From UBA2093 sp049454855 (GTDB lineage: Bacteria > Actinomycetota > Acidimicrobiia > Acidimicrobiales > Ilumatobacteraceae): 22,257 bases of DNA. The stretch spans positions 1 to 22,257 of the forward strand of contig JBMUAQ010000024.1 in the NCBI GenBank assembly GCA_049454855.1, given 5' to 3'. A program made the position numbers and the translations under genes. Shown one piece after another: positions 14,494 to 21,733 of this stretch; the first letter of the stretch is position 1; each line of letters begins with the position of its first letter. A model generated the notes under the pieces. It saw nothing but the letters and a program-made list of their open reading frames with translations. It was not told where the DNA came from and did no database searches.

Positions 14494-14925
14494 ATGAGCG
14501 ACCGCGCCGCACAGACGACGTTGATCTCCGCACCCCTGCAGAAGTGCTGGGACATCGCGCTTGATTTCGAGCGCTACCCCGAATGGGCGCGCGACGTGAA
14601 GGAGGCCGTGATCCGCGGCCGCGACGACCGGGGCCGTGCGTCGCTCGTGGAGTTCCGCGCGTCCGCCCTCGGCCGCAGCACCCGCTACACGCTGTCGTAC
14701 GACTACTCGGAGGCGCCCAACCGGCTCTCGTGGCATCTCGTCAGCGGCGACATCATGCGCTCCATCGACGGCGCGTACTCCTTCGTCGAGGTTGACGGCG
14801 GCACCCAGGTGTTCTACGAGATCGAGATCGAGCTCGTCATCCCGTTGCCCGGTTTCGTGAAGCGCCGCGCCGAGCAGCGCATCCTCGACACCGTGAAGGA
14901 ACTCAAGACCCGCGCGGAGTCGTGA
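14494..14925 (+). CDS. SRPBCC-fold (polyketide cyclase/dehydrase, START-like) protein
   Basis: A 143-residue cytosolic protein of the helix-grip fold that usually binds a hydrophobic ligand. The opening TTLISAPLQKCWDIALDFERYPEWARDVKEA is the typical first strand, helix and FxxYPEW turn. The beta-sheet repeats and a long C-terminal helix (VKRRAEQRILDTVKELKTRAE) complete the fold. The ligand is unknown. The ATG is 3 nt after the previous stop. The end overlaps the glucokinase start as GTGA. From memory, SRPBCC genes lie next to ROK glucokinases in other actinobacteria too, suggesting a linked but undefined role. Confidence 0.87.
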   Translation: MSDRAAQTTLISAPLQKCWDIALDFERYPEWARDVKEAVIRGRDDRGRASLVEFRASALGRSTRYTLSYDYSEAPNRLSWHLVSGDIMRSIDGAYSFVEVDGGTQVFYEIEIELVIPLPGFVKRRAEQRILDTVKELKTRAES

Positions 14926-15785
14926 CCACCGTCGGCATCGACGTCGGGGGCACCAAGTGCCACGGCGTCCTGGTCGACGGTGACGGGCGGGTTCTTCGCG
15001 AGACGAGGCACCCCACGCCCGATGCCGACGGGCTCGTCGACGTGCTGCTCGGCATCGTGGCTGAACTGGGCGGCCACTGTCCGGTGGGCGTCGGGGTGCC
15101 CGGTCTCGTCACGCCGGAGGGCGTGATCACCGCGTCGCCGAACCTCCGCGGTGCGCGCAAAGTGCCGGTGGGGCCGGCCCTTCGTTCGGCTCTCGGGTCG
15201 CCCGTGCACGTGGAGAACGACGCCACCGCCGCCGCGTACGGCGAGTGGACAGCAGGTGCGGCGCGCGGCGCGAACAACGCTCTGCTCGTCACGCTCGGTA
15301 CGGGGATCGGCGGCGGCATCGTGATGGGCGGCACGCTGCACCGCGGCGCCCACGGGTTCGCCGGCGAGATCGGCCACATGACGGTGGAGGCCGACGGCAT
15401 CGAGTGCCCCTGCGGCCGTCGCGGGTGCTGGGAGCGCTACGCCTCGGGGTCCGCCCTGTCGCGCATGGGCGGTGGCCGCAGCGGCGAGGAAGTGGTGGAG
15501 GCCGCACGCAGGGGCGAGGCAGCCGCACTCACCGTCATCGACGACTTCGCCCGTTGGGTGGCCGTCGGTGTGTCGAGTCTCACCAACGTCGTCGACCCGG
15601 AGGTGGTTGTGCTCGGTGGCGGGGTGATCGGTGCGTGGGACGTGTGGGAGGAACCCGTGCGGCGCTGGGCCGACCTGCTCCTGTATGCCTCGCAGCACAG
15701 GGCCCGCCCGCGCATCGAGCCGGCAAGTCTCGGCGCCGCCGCCGGTGCGGTGGGCAGCGCCCTCCTCGCCCGCGACCTTCTCTGA
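14922..15785 (+). CDS. ROK-family glucokinase
   Basis: A 287-residue sugar kinase. The N-terminal phosphate loop is GIDVGGTKCHG. The catalytic Asp lies in VENDATAAAYGEW, the nucleotide segment is LGTGIGGGIV, and GEIGHM supplies the sugar-contacting Glu/His. The zinc motif CPCGRRGCWERYASG (CxCGxxGCWE) is complete. ROK kinases of this length in actinobacteria are usually glucokinases (GlkA type), using ATP or, in some, polyphosphate. ROK repressors have an N-terminal helix-turn-helix, which is absent here. The gene ends the plus-strand row and converges on glpK with only 16 nt between them and no clear terminator. The exact sugar is inferred. Confidence 0.9.
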   Translation: MTTVGIDVGGTKCHGVLVDGDGRVLRETRHPTPDADGLVDVLLGIVAELGGHCPVGVGVPGLVTPEGVITASPNLRGARKVPVGPALRSALGSPVHVENDATAAAYGEWTAGAARGANNALLVTLGTGIGGGIVMGGTLHRGAHGFAGEIGHMTVEADGIECPCGRRGCWERYASGSALSRMGGGRSGEEVVEAARRGEAAALTVIDDFARWVAVGVSSLTNVVDPEVVVLGGGVIGAWDVWEEPVRRWADLLLYASQHRARPRIEPASLGAAAGAVGSALLARDLL

Positions 15786-15801
15786 CGCTGCGCCGGACGG
15801 T

Positions 15802-17262
15802 TCAGTCGCGCGACCAGTCGAGCGAGCGCTCGACTGCGCGCCGCCATTCGTCGCGCCGTCCCGTGGGGGAACCCGGCATGAAACGGGCATCGAGCTGCCA
15901 CATGGCGGCCATCTCGTCGGTGCCGGTCCCCACGTTCTCGGCGAGCCCGGCTAGGTATGCGGCACCGAGAGCGGTGGTCTCGTGGTCGACGGGCCGCAGC
16001 ACGGGCACGGCGAGCTCGTCGGACTGGTGCTGCAGCATGTCATCCATCACCGAGGCACCGCCGTCCACACGCAGCTCGGCGAGGGACACCCCTGCCGCCG
16101 ATGTCATCGCGTCGATCGCATCGCATGTCTGGAACACCATGGCCTCGACGGTTGCGCGCGCGATGTGCGCACGTGTGGTTCCCCTCGTGATGCCCACGAT
16201 CGTTCCCCTGGCGTGCGGGTCCCACCACGGGCTGCCGAGCCCGGTGAACGCCGGCACGAGGTACACGCCGCCGTTGTCGGGAACCGAGGCCGCGAGCGGG
16301 CCGATCTCGGCGGAGGACGAGATGATCCCGAGGCCGTCGCGCAGCCACTGCACCGCCGCGCCTGTCACGAAGATGGATCCCTCGAGTGCATAGGTGGGAC
16401 CGTCGCCGAGGTCCCACGCAACGGTGGTGAGCATCCCGTCGGTTGGTTCGGGGCACGTGCCCCCCACGTTCAGCAGCACGAAACTGCCGGTGCCGTATGT
16501 GTTCTTGGCCATGCCCCGCAGCGTGCAGGCCTGGCCGAAGAGCGCCGCCTGTTGGTCACCCGCGATCCCGGAGATGGGGGTGCCGTCGGGGAGACCGGCG
16601 ACACCCCGCGTGGTGCCGATGCGCCCGCTCGAGGGCCGAACCTCGGGGAGGCACCCCACGGGAACGTCGAGGAGATTGCACATGTCGCTGCTCCAGCGCA
16701 TGGCGCGGATGTCGAAGAGCATCGTGCGGCTCGCGTTGCTCGGGTCGGTCGCGAACACGTCGCCGCCGGTGAGCTTCCACACCAACCACGCGTCGACCGT
16801 GCCGATGGCGAGGTGCTCCACGGGCGGCAGGTCGCAGTTCTCCAGCATCCAGGCGGCCTTGGTGCCCGAGAAGTACGGATCGAGCACGAGACCCGTGGTG
16901 CGCCGCACGGCGGGGAGCTGGGGCAGCAGTTCCTCGCAGCGCTGCGCGGTGCGGCGGTCCTGCCACACGATGGCGCGTGCGGCGGGTTCCCCCGTGCGTC
17001 GGTCCCATGCCACCACCGTCTCCCGTTGGTTCGTGATGCCGATGGCCGCAACGGGTTCGCCCACGGCGGTTGCGACCTCCGCGAGTGTCGCGGCGGCGGC
17101 CTCCCAGATCTCCGATGCGTCGTGCTCCACCCAGCCGGGCCGGGGGAAGTGCTGCGTGAACTCGCGGTACGCGGCGACGGACGGACGGCCGTCGGCGAAC
17201 ACCGCCCTGGTGCGCACGCCGGTTGTCCCCGCGTCGATGGCGAGCACCACTCCCTTGCTCAT
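15802..17262 (-). CDS. glpK: Glycerol kinase
   Basis: A 486-residue FGGY kinase that converts glycerol and ATP to sn-glycerol 3-phosphate. It shows the canonical signature: AIDAGTTGVRTR at the phosphate loop, FPRPGWVEHD, and GITNQRET with Arg80/Glu81. Trp100 lies in IVWQDRRTA, Tyr130 in PYFSGTK and Asp236 in GDQQAA; together these are the known glycerol contacts. AFTGLGSPWWDPHARGT and VDGGAS complete the family. The ATG overlaps the phosphatase stop by 4 nt (ATGA), so it is the third gene of a minus-strand operon. No glpF transporter or gylR-type regulator is adjacent. It is the better candidate for genuine glycerol use of the two FGGY kinases in the window. Confidence 0.96.
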   Translation of the reverse strand: MSKGVVLAIDAGTTGVRTRAVFADGRPSVAAYREFTQHFPRPGWVEHDASEIWEAAAATLAEVATAVGEPVAAIGITNQRETVVAWDRRTGEPAARAIVWQDRRTAQRCEELLPQLPAVRRTTGLVLDPYFSGTKAAWMLENCDLPPVEHLAIGTVDAWLVWKLTGGDVFATDPSNASRTMLFDIRAMRWSSDMCNLLDVPVGCLPEVRPSSGRIGTTRGVAGLPDGTPISGIAGDQQAALFGQACTLRGMAKNTYGTGSFVLLNVGGTCPEPTDGMLTTVAWDLGDGPTYALEGSIFVTGAAVQWLRDGLGIISSSAEIGPLAASVPDNGGVYLVPAFTGLGSPWWDPHARGTIVGITRGTTRAHIARATVEAMVFQTCDAIDAMTSAAGVSLAELRVDGGASVMDDMLQHQSDELAVPVLRPVDHETTALGAAYLAGLAENVGTGTDEMAAMWQLDARFMPGSPTGRRDEWRRAVERSLDWSRD

Positions 17263-18047
17263 CGGTCCTCCTCTGCAGCTGCCCGTGCGTACATTTCCAC
17301 GACCGCGGCATGGATCCCGGCGGCCGCCGCGATCACCTCGTCATCGCGCGCCGGTCCGCCGTCGAGTGCCGACACCGTGCCACCCGCCTCGGTGACCACG
17401 AGCCGCGCCGCCATGACGTCCCATGAATGGAGGCCCGCCTCGAAATATGCATCGAGCCGTCCGCATGCCACGAAGCACATGTCGACGGACGCCGCGCCGA
17501 GCCTCCGGATGTCGCGGACCTCGCCCGTGAGCCGCGAGACGATGCGTCCCTGGCGCACCCGAGTGCGGGTGTCGTAGGCGAAACCCGTCGCAAGCAGGGA
17601 CTGCGAGAGCTCCGTGACCGTCCGCGGCGACACCGGCGCACCGTTCAGGCGGGCGCCCCCGCCGCGTGCCGCGGTGAACATCTCGTCGAGCGACGGCACG
17701 TACACCGCACCGACGAGCGGACCCTCCGCGTCGCGAGCACCGATCGACACGGACCATGTGGGCAGTCCGTAGAAGTAGTTCACGGTGCCGTCGATGGGGT
17801 CGACGTGCCACTCGATGCCGCTGGCGCCTGCCGACGACGCACCTTCCTCACCGACCACCGCATCGTCGGGTCGCTCACGGTGGAGCGCATCGACGATCAT
17901 CGCCTCGCACTCGCGGTCGTAGCGGGTGACGATGTCGGTTGCCGTTGACTTCGTGTCGACCGCGAGACTCTCCGACCTGCGTCCTTCCAGTGCGTGTTCA
18001 CCTGCGCGCCGGGCGAGGGACTCCGCGAGCCGGAGGAGGTCGTTCAC
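17259..18047 (-). CDS. Inositol-monophosphatase family protein
   Basis: A 262-residue Mg-dependent, Li-sensitive-type phosphatase. The metal motifs are GEEGA (66-70), DPIDGTVN (83-90) and WDVMAARLVVTEAGG near residue 208. The family hydrolyses inositol 1-phosphate, histidinol phosphate, fructose 1,6-bisphosphate or related esters. A SuhB/ImpA-type myo-inositol phosphatase is the simplest guess, since actinobacteria need inositol for phosphatidylinositol and mycothiol. The GTG start is preferred because it overlaps the upstream stop as GTGA and gives the normal family length. It is followed by glpK with an ATGA overlap. Confidence 0.88.
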   Translation of the reverse strand: MNDLLRLAESLARRAGEHALEGRRSESLAVDTKSTATDIVTRYDRECEAMIVDALHRERPDDAVVGEEGASSAGASGIEWHVDPIDGTVNYFYGLPTWSVSIGARDAEGPLVGAVYVPSLDEMFTAARGGGARLNGAPVSPRTVTELSQSLLATGFAYDTRTRVRQGRIVSRLTGEVRDIRRLGAASVDMCFVACGRLDAYFEAGLHSWDVMAARLVVTEAGGTVSALDGGPARDDEVIAAAAGIHAAVVEMYARAAAEEDR

Positions 18048-18307
18048 CTGCGGTCCTGGATCTCCCGCCACTCGCCGACTGCACGCAGGACGAGCACGGC
18101 GATCACGGCGGATCCGCCCGCAAAGGCAACCGACCCGGTCAGGGTGCCGATGCCGAGGGGCACGGCGCATGTGCCGTCGCACTGGACGTCGACGAGTGCG
18201 TACCCGATCAGCCCGCCGGCGAGACCGGTGAGGAGCACGGCGATGAACGCGAGCGCACGGGCTGTGCCCGACGGGAGTGCGGAGAGGCGGGGGTCCTGTT
18301 GCTGCAC
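18044..18307 (-). CDS. Small two-helix membrane protein
   Basis: An 87-residue protein with two hydrophobic spans, at about residues 17-37 and 50-73. A short loop between them contains DVQCDGTCAVP, two cysteines that could form a disulfide outside. I do not recognise the family. The GTG at 18307 is chosen over longer frames because TACGAT lies exactly 6 nt upstream, while longer versions would run into the dinB promoter. It leads the operon with the phosphatase and glpK. A function in that pathway is not shown. Confidence 0.72.
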   Translation of the reverse strand: MQQQDPRLSALPSGTARALAFIAVLLTGLAGGLIGYALVDVQCDGTCAVPLGIGTLTGSVAFAGGSAVIAVLVLRAVGEWREIQDRR

Positions 18308-18313
18308 GAACAC

Positions 18314-18319
18314 ATCGTA
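18314..18319 (-). promoter_or_regulatory. -10 element TACGAT, leaderless promoter of the glpK operon
   Basis: On the minus strand TACGAT is followed by 6 nt and then the GTG at 18307. It is back-to-back with the dinB -10, 21 nt apart. Confidence 0.55.
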
Positions 18320-18340
18320 GGTGCGCACCGCCCGCACCAC

Positions 18341-18346
18341 TAGCGT
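18341..18346 (+). promoter_or_regulatory. -10 element TAGCGT for dinB
   Basis: TAGCGT ends 10 nt before the GTG at 18357. The transcript would have only a few leader bases. I see no LexA-like palindrome in the 49-nt divergent gap. Confidence 0.45.
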
Positions 18347-18356
18347 CGGTGCTGCT

Positions 18357-19613
18357 GTGGGTGGTGAACGGACGATCCTGCACGTCGACATGGATGCGTT
18401 CTACGTGTCGGTCGAACTGCTGCGCCGGCCCGAGCTCAGCGGGCTGCCCGTCGTGGTGGGTGCGTCGTCGTCGCGTGGTGTCGTCGCCGCCGCCTCGTAC
18501 GAGGCACGAAGGTACGGGGTGCACTCCGCGATGTCGTCATCGCGCGCCCGGGCGTTGTGTCCCGACGCGGTCTTCCTCCCGCCCGACATGGCGCACTATC
18601 TCGAGGTGAGCGAACGTCTGCACACGTTGTTCCTGTCCTTCACACCGCTCGTCGAGCAGATCTCCGTGGACGAGGCGTTCCTCGACGTCACCGGTGCGCG
18701 TGCGCTGCTGGGCGAGCCCGCCTCGATCGCTGCCCGCATCCGCGAGGAGGTGCGCTCCGTCGAGAACCTGGGGTGCAGCATCGGCGTGGCACCGAACAAG
18801 TTCCTCGCAAAGCTCGCCTCCGAGCATGCCAAGCCACGTGCCTCCCGTGAGGGTGTGAGAGACGGCCATGGGGTGTGGGTGGTGCCGGCAGGCAGGGAGC
18901 TCGAGTTCCTGCTGCCCCTGCCGGTGTCGGCCCTGTGGGGAGTGGGACCCGCCACCCGCGGAAAGCTCGAGGGCGTCGGGGTGCACACCGTCGGCGACCT
19001 CGCGCGGCTGGAGCTCGGGGTTCTCCGGGGACTGCTCGGGGAGGCATCGGGGTCGCACCTGCACGCACTCGCCCGCGGTGTCGACGACCGTCCGGTCGAA
19101 CCCGACCGCGGGGCAAAGTCAATCGGCCACGAGGAGACTTTCGCGACGGACATCACCACGGTCGAGGCGGTGCACGCGGAGGTGGTGCGTCTCTGCGGTG
19201 CTGTCGCGCGCCGCGTGCGCGCCGCGGGCACGACCGCAGGCACCCTGATGCTGAAGGTGCGTTACGCGGACTTCTCCACCGTGACCCGTTCGGTGAGCCC
19301 GGGCACCGGAATCACGTCGGCCCCGGCGATGGTGGCCGCGCTCGAGCCCCTTCTCACCACGATCGACCCGTCGGCCGGTGTCCGGCTGCTCGGCGTGCAC
19401 GCCCAGCGCCTCGGCGCGTCCGCGGATCCCGCCCCGCCGCGGTTCGCCGACGGCGCTGCCGCGGTGGGGAACCTCGAGCGCGAGTGGCGCGGTGCGAGCG
19501 TGGTGGTGGACTCCATCAACGAGAAGTTCGGCCCGGGGGTGATCGGCCCGGCCAGTGCCCTCGGCGGGCCGGGAGCGCCGGGGGAGAGGCCGTTTGGTCC
19601 CGAGGAGGGGTGA
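18357..19613 (+). CDS. dinB: DNA polymerase IV (Y-family translesion polymerase)
   Basis: A 418-residue low-fidelity polymerase that copies past DNA lesions. The palm motif is HVDMDAFYVSVE with Asp11 and the steric-gate position Tyr16. GVVAAASYEARRYGV lies in the fingers, and QISVDEAFLDVTG supplies the other catalytic acids. SIGVAPNKFLAKLAS and the HhH region LWGVGPATRGKLEGVGVHTVGDLA follow, then the little-finger domain. The end (GERPFGPEEG) shows no obvious QxxLF-type clamp-binding peptide, as in some actinobacterial DinB paralogues. The GTG at 18357 is chosen from the TAGCGT element. A GTG at 18321 would add 12 residues and cross that element. It is divergent from the glpK operon. Confidence 0.95.
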   Translation: MGGERTILHVDMDAFYVSVELLRRPELSGLPVVVGASSSRGVVAAASYEARRYGVHSAMSSSRARALCPDAVFLPPDMAHYLEVSERLHTLFLSFTPLVEQISVDEAFLDVTGARALLGEPASIAARIREEVRSVENLGCSIGVAPNKFLAKLASEHAKPRASREGVRDGHGVWVVPAGRELEFLLPLPVSALWGVGPATRGKLEGVGVHTVGDLARLELGVLRGLLGEASGSHLHALARGVDDRPVEPDRGAKSIGHEETFATDITTVEAVHAEVVRLCGAVARRVRAAGTTAGTLMLKVRYADFSTVTRSVSPGTGITSAPAMVAALEPLLTTIDPSAGVRLLGVHAQRLGASADPAPPRFADGAAAVGNLEREWRGASVVVDSINEKFGPGVIGPASALGGPGAPGERPFGPEEG

Positions 19614-19641
19614 CCGCGTTGCGGTCTGCTCGCGACGGTGG

Positions 19642-19647
19642 AAGAAT
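19642..19647 (+). promoter_or_regulatory. -10 element AAGAAT, leaderless promoter
   Basis: AAGAAT differs from TAGAAT by the first base and ends 6 nt before the GTG at 19654. No Shine-Dalgarno sequence is visible. Confidence 0.4.
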
Positions 19648-19653
19648 CGGGAC

Positions 19654-20001
19654 GTGCCGCTCTCAGACGACGAACAGAGGATCCTCCGCGAGATCGAGGC
19701 GAACCTCAAGACCGACGAGCGCTTCGCGCAGAAGGTGTCCTCGAGCGGGCTGTATCTCCACGCTGCGCGCACCGTGAAGCGTGCCGCATTCGGTCTGGTC
19801 GTTGCCCTCGTGGGCATGGTGCTCGCGCTCCAGGTGCACTTTCTCCTGTCGTTCGTGGTGTTCGTCGGGATGCTCGGGCTCGTCGTGGTGATCGAGCGCC
19901 AGCTGCGGCTCATGGGTCGCGCCGGGGTGCAGGACATCACCCAGTCGCTGCGCAACCCGCGGGTCACGGTCAACCGCCGGTTCCGCAACCCCACCGAGTA
20001 G
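19654..20001 (+). CDS. DUF3040 membrane protein
   Basis: A 115-residue actinobacterial protein. The opening PLSDDEQRILREIEANLKTDERFA is the typical DUF3040 N-terminus (LSExEQ...LxxIExxLxxDDPxFA). Two hydrophobic spans lie near residues 46-63 and 66-82, followed by a basic tail (NPRVTVNRRFRNP). The function of the family is unknown. The GTG is set by the -10 element 6 nt upstream and by the family N-terminus. It follows dinB after 40 nt on the same strand. Confidence 0.9.
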   Translation: MPLSDDEQRILREIEANLKTDERFAQKVSSSGLYLHAARTVKRAAFGLVVALVGMVLALQVHFLLSFVVFVGMLGLVVVIERQLRLMGRAGVQDITQSLRNPRVTVNRRFRNPTE

Positions 20002-20013
20002 CGGTCGTTTCGG

Positions 20014-20019
20014 TACGGT
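20014..20019 (+). promoter_or_regulatory. -10 element TACGGT, leaderless promoter
   Basis: TACGGT ends 7 nt before the GTG at 20027 and begins 12 nt after the DUF3040 stop. Confidence 0.45.
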
Positions 20020-20026
20020 GTCCGCC

Positions 20027-20305
20027 GTGGCGCGCGTACCGGCAGGGGCTCTCGGTGCAGGGGTGATTCTCGCCGTCCTGAGACGCCCCCTGCTGTGGCC
20101 GACCGCATTCGCACAGCTTCTGCGCATGGCCCCGCGCGGATGGTGGCGCCGGCCCCCGTTTCTCCCGTTGCCCCCGGCCGCGTACGTGGAGTTCCGGCTC
20201 GTCACCCAGTACGGCGGCCGCCACCTCGAGTCCGGCGGTCGCGTGGACCCCGCCGATGTGGTGGACTATCTGGAATGGTGCAGGGAGTGGGGACGCAGCA
20301 GGTGA
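20027..20305 (+). CDS. Small hypothetical protein
   Basis: A 92-residue protein. The N-terminal third is hydrophobic with Arg (LGAGVILAVLRRPLLWPTAFAQLL), perhaps a membrane-associated helix. The C-terminal part is soluble (YVEFRLVTQYGG, VVDYLEWCREW). I do not recognise a named family. The GTG at 20027 is preferred over the GTG at 20018 because the -10 element would overlap the latter. Codon bias is as in its neighbours. Confidence 0.7.
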   Translation: MARVPAGALGAGVILAVLRRPLLWPTAFAQLLRMAPRGWWRRPPFLPLPPAAYVEFRLVTQYGGRHLESGGRVDPADVVDYLEWCREWGRSR

Positions 20306-20379
20306 TCGGGTTCATCGCACACGCCGCCGTGCTCACCACCGCGAGTACCGGCGCGGGCCGCTCCTAGGACGGCCACGCC

Positions 20380-20877
20380 ATGCGGAGTGCACTCGTCCTG
20401 AACGCGACCTACGAGCCGCTCGGCGTGGTGCCCGCACGGAGGGCGGTGTGCCTGGTGCTGTGCGACAAGGCCGACATCGTGGAGGACGACGGCTCGGTGG
20501 TGAGGTCGGAGCGTCTTGCCGTTGCCGCACCTCTCGTGATCAAGCTGCGCTACGTGGTGAAGGTGCCGTTCAACCGCAGCACCGCGATGTCGCGGCGTGC
20601 GATCTTCGCCCGCGACGAGCACCGGTGCGGCTACTGCGGAGGCCCGGCCGATTCGATCGACCATGTGATGCCGCGCTCACGCGGGGGCTTGAACGTGTGG
20701 GAGAACGTGATCGCGGCCTGCCGGCCGTGCAACCTGACCAAGCGCGACCGGACCCCCGAGGAGGCCGGGATGAGGCTCTCGAAGAAGCCCCGGGCGCCGC
20801 GCGAGCTGTCATGGATCGTCTTCTCGGTGCCGCGGGTGCCCGAGGAGTGGAAGCCCTACCTCGCGGCCGCAAGCTGA
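20380..20877 (+). CDS. HNH endonuclease family protein
   Basis: A 165-residue protein of the HNH type common in actinobacteria. An N-terminal region (LVLNATYEPLGVVPARRAV) precedes the nuclease core. In the core, Cys83 and Cys86 (CGYCG) with Cys114 and Cys117 (CRPCN) form the zinc site. His95 in SIDHVMPRSRGG is the catalytic His, and Asn109 lies in WENVIAACRPCN. It should bind or cut DNA, but its physiological role is not known, and it is unlike phage or homing nucleases in context. The ATG at 20380 gives the usual family N-terminus. The next gene starts 4 nt after its stop. Confidence 0.9.
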   Translation: MRSALVLNATYEPLGVVPARRAVCLVLCDKADIVEDDGSVVRSERLAVAAPLVIKLRYVVKVPFNRSTAMSRRAIFARDEHRCGYCGGPADSIDHVMPRSRGGLNVWENVIAACRPCNLTKRDRTPEEAGMRLSKKPRAPRELSWIVFSVPRVPEEWKPYLAAAS

Positions 20878-20881
20878 CGTC

Positions 20882-21532
20882 ATGACCGGATGGCTCGCCG
20901 AGACATGGCGGGGCGCGGCGGGCGGGTTCCATGCACGCCACCTTCCCCACGGACGACGCTTGTGGCTCGTGGAGCCGACATCTCCCGCGCTCGTGCTCGG
21001 GTCCTCCCAGCGGGCCGACGAGATCGACGCGGCAGGGGCCGCTCGTCTCGGTCTCGAGGTGTGCACACGCCGCACCGGCGGAGGGGCCGTCTGGCTGGAC
21101 CCGGAATGCTCGCTGTGGGTCGACCTCACGATCGGCCGGGACGACCCGTTGTGGAGCGACGACGTTCCCACGAGCGGGGTCTGGCTCGGCAAGGCGTTCT
21201 CGGATGTGCTCGGCCCGTTCGTGGCCGGGACAGCGGAGGTGTGGTCGACGCCGTACGTTGCCCATCCGCTGGCACGTGCCATGTGTTTCGCCGGGCTGGC
21301 CCCCGGCGAGGTGACCGTGGAAGGCAGAAAGGCCGTGGGCATCAGTCAGCGGCGCACCCGTGACGGGGCGAGGTTCCAGTGCGTCGTCTACCGCCACTGG
21401 GAGCCCGCCCGCTTTGCCGGGGCGTTCACCGATCCCGGTGTCGGTGCCGCCGCAGATGACCTTGCCGTGGCAACCGTGGACATCGACGGGCCCGGGCGCG
21501 TCGAACGCCTCCTTTCAGTCCTGAACAGCTGA
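20882..21532 (+). CDS. Lipoate-protein ligase A-like protein
   Basis: A 216-residue member of the BPL/LplA/LipB fold. The substrate loop is RRTGGGAVWLDPE (from Arg63), and the adenylate-binding Lys150 is in VEGRKAVGISQRR, followed by ARFQCVVY. Enzymes of this fold attach lipoate, octanoate or biotin to a Lys of a carrier domain. This one lacks the C-terminal accessory domain of E. coli LplA and is short, so it could be an octanoyl/lipoyl transferase or a ligase needing a partner. No lipoate-dependent complex is nearby. It begins 4 nt after the HNH gene, so the two are likely cotranscribed. Confidence 0.87.
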   Translation: MTGWLAETWRGAAGGFHARHLPHGRRLWLVEPTSPALVLGSSQRADEIDAAGAARLGLEVCTRRTGGGAVWLDPECSLWVDLTIGRDDPLWSDDVPTSGVWLGKAFSDVLGPFVAGTAEVWSTPYVAHPLARAMCFAGLAPGEVTVEGRKAVGISQRRTRDGARFQCVVYRHWEPARFAGAFTDPGVGAAADDLAVATVDIDGPGRVERLLSVLNS

Positions 21533-21548
21533 ACCCGCCCCGGGCCGG

Positions 21549-21562
21549 GCGCCTGCTGGCGC
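21549..21562 (+). terminator. Possible hairpin after the lplA-like gene
   Basis: GCGCC (21549-21553), loop TGCT, GGCGC (21558-21562). It lies 16 nt after the stop codon, with no T-tract following, so this is only a weak terminator candidate. The palindrome GCGCATGCGC follows at 21563-21572. Confidence 0.3.
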
Positions 21563-21612
21563 GCGCATGCGCATGACACCTGCTGTCTCCTGCCCTGATG
21601 CCGTGCGCCCCG

Positions 21613-21679
21613 TGGGGGTCAGTGGGGGGCGTGGTGGTGTTTGGTGGGGAAGAGTGGTTGACAGTGGGGGCTGGTGGGG
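21613..21679 (+). promoter_or_regulatory. MraZ operator: extended TGG-box array
   Basis: TGG-starting boxes begin at 21613, 21623, 21635, 21645, 21655, 21665 and 21675. The last five are spaced exactly 10 nt (TGGTG, TGGGG, TGGTT, TGGGG, TGGGG). MraZ is known in E. coli to bind TGGGN repeats separated by 5 nt in its own promoter. The array covers the -35 and spacer, so repression of mraZ and the downstream cluster is the likely effect. Confidence 0.72.
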
Positions 21680-21686
21680 ATAATGT
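21658..21686 (+). promoter_or_regulatory. Housekeeping promoter of mraZ, TTGACA-17-TAATGT
   Basis: TTGACA at 21658-21663 is a perfect -35. TAATGT at 21681-21686 is the -10, with a 17-nt spacer, overlapping the TGG-box array. The leader to the GTG at 21734 is about 40 nt and carries GGGAGAGG, ending 7 nt before the start. It is the only promoter in the window with both consensus hexamers. Confidence 0.8.
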
Positions 21687-21733
21687 GACACCAGCGACAG
21701 GGCGAAGGTCGTCCGGTCGGGAGAGGCGGAGGC

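Noticed and set aside
15982..17577. A 531-codon plus-strand open frame antisense to glpK
   Set aside because: glpK is unambiguous on the other strand; the antisense product is His/Arg/Gly-rich with no motif.
20256..20885. A 209-codon plus-strand frame overlapping the HNH gene
   Set aside because: The HNH gene frame has a complete zinc site and catalytic His; this frame is an Arg-rich shadow.
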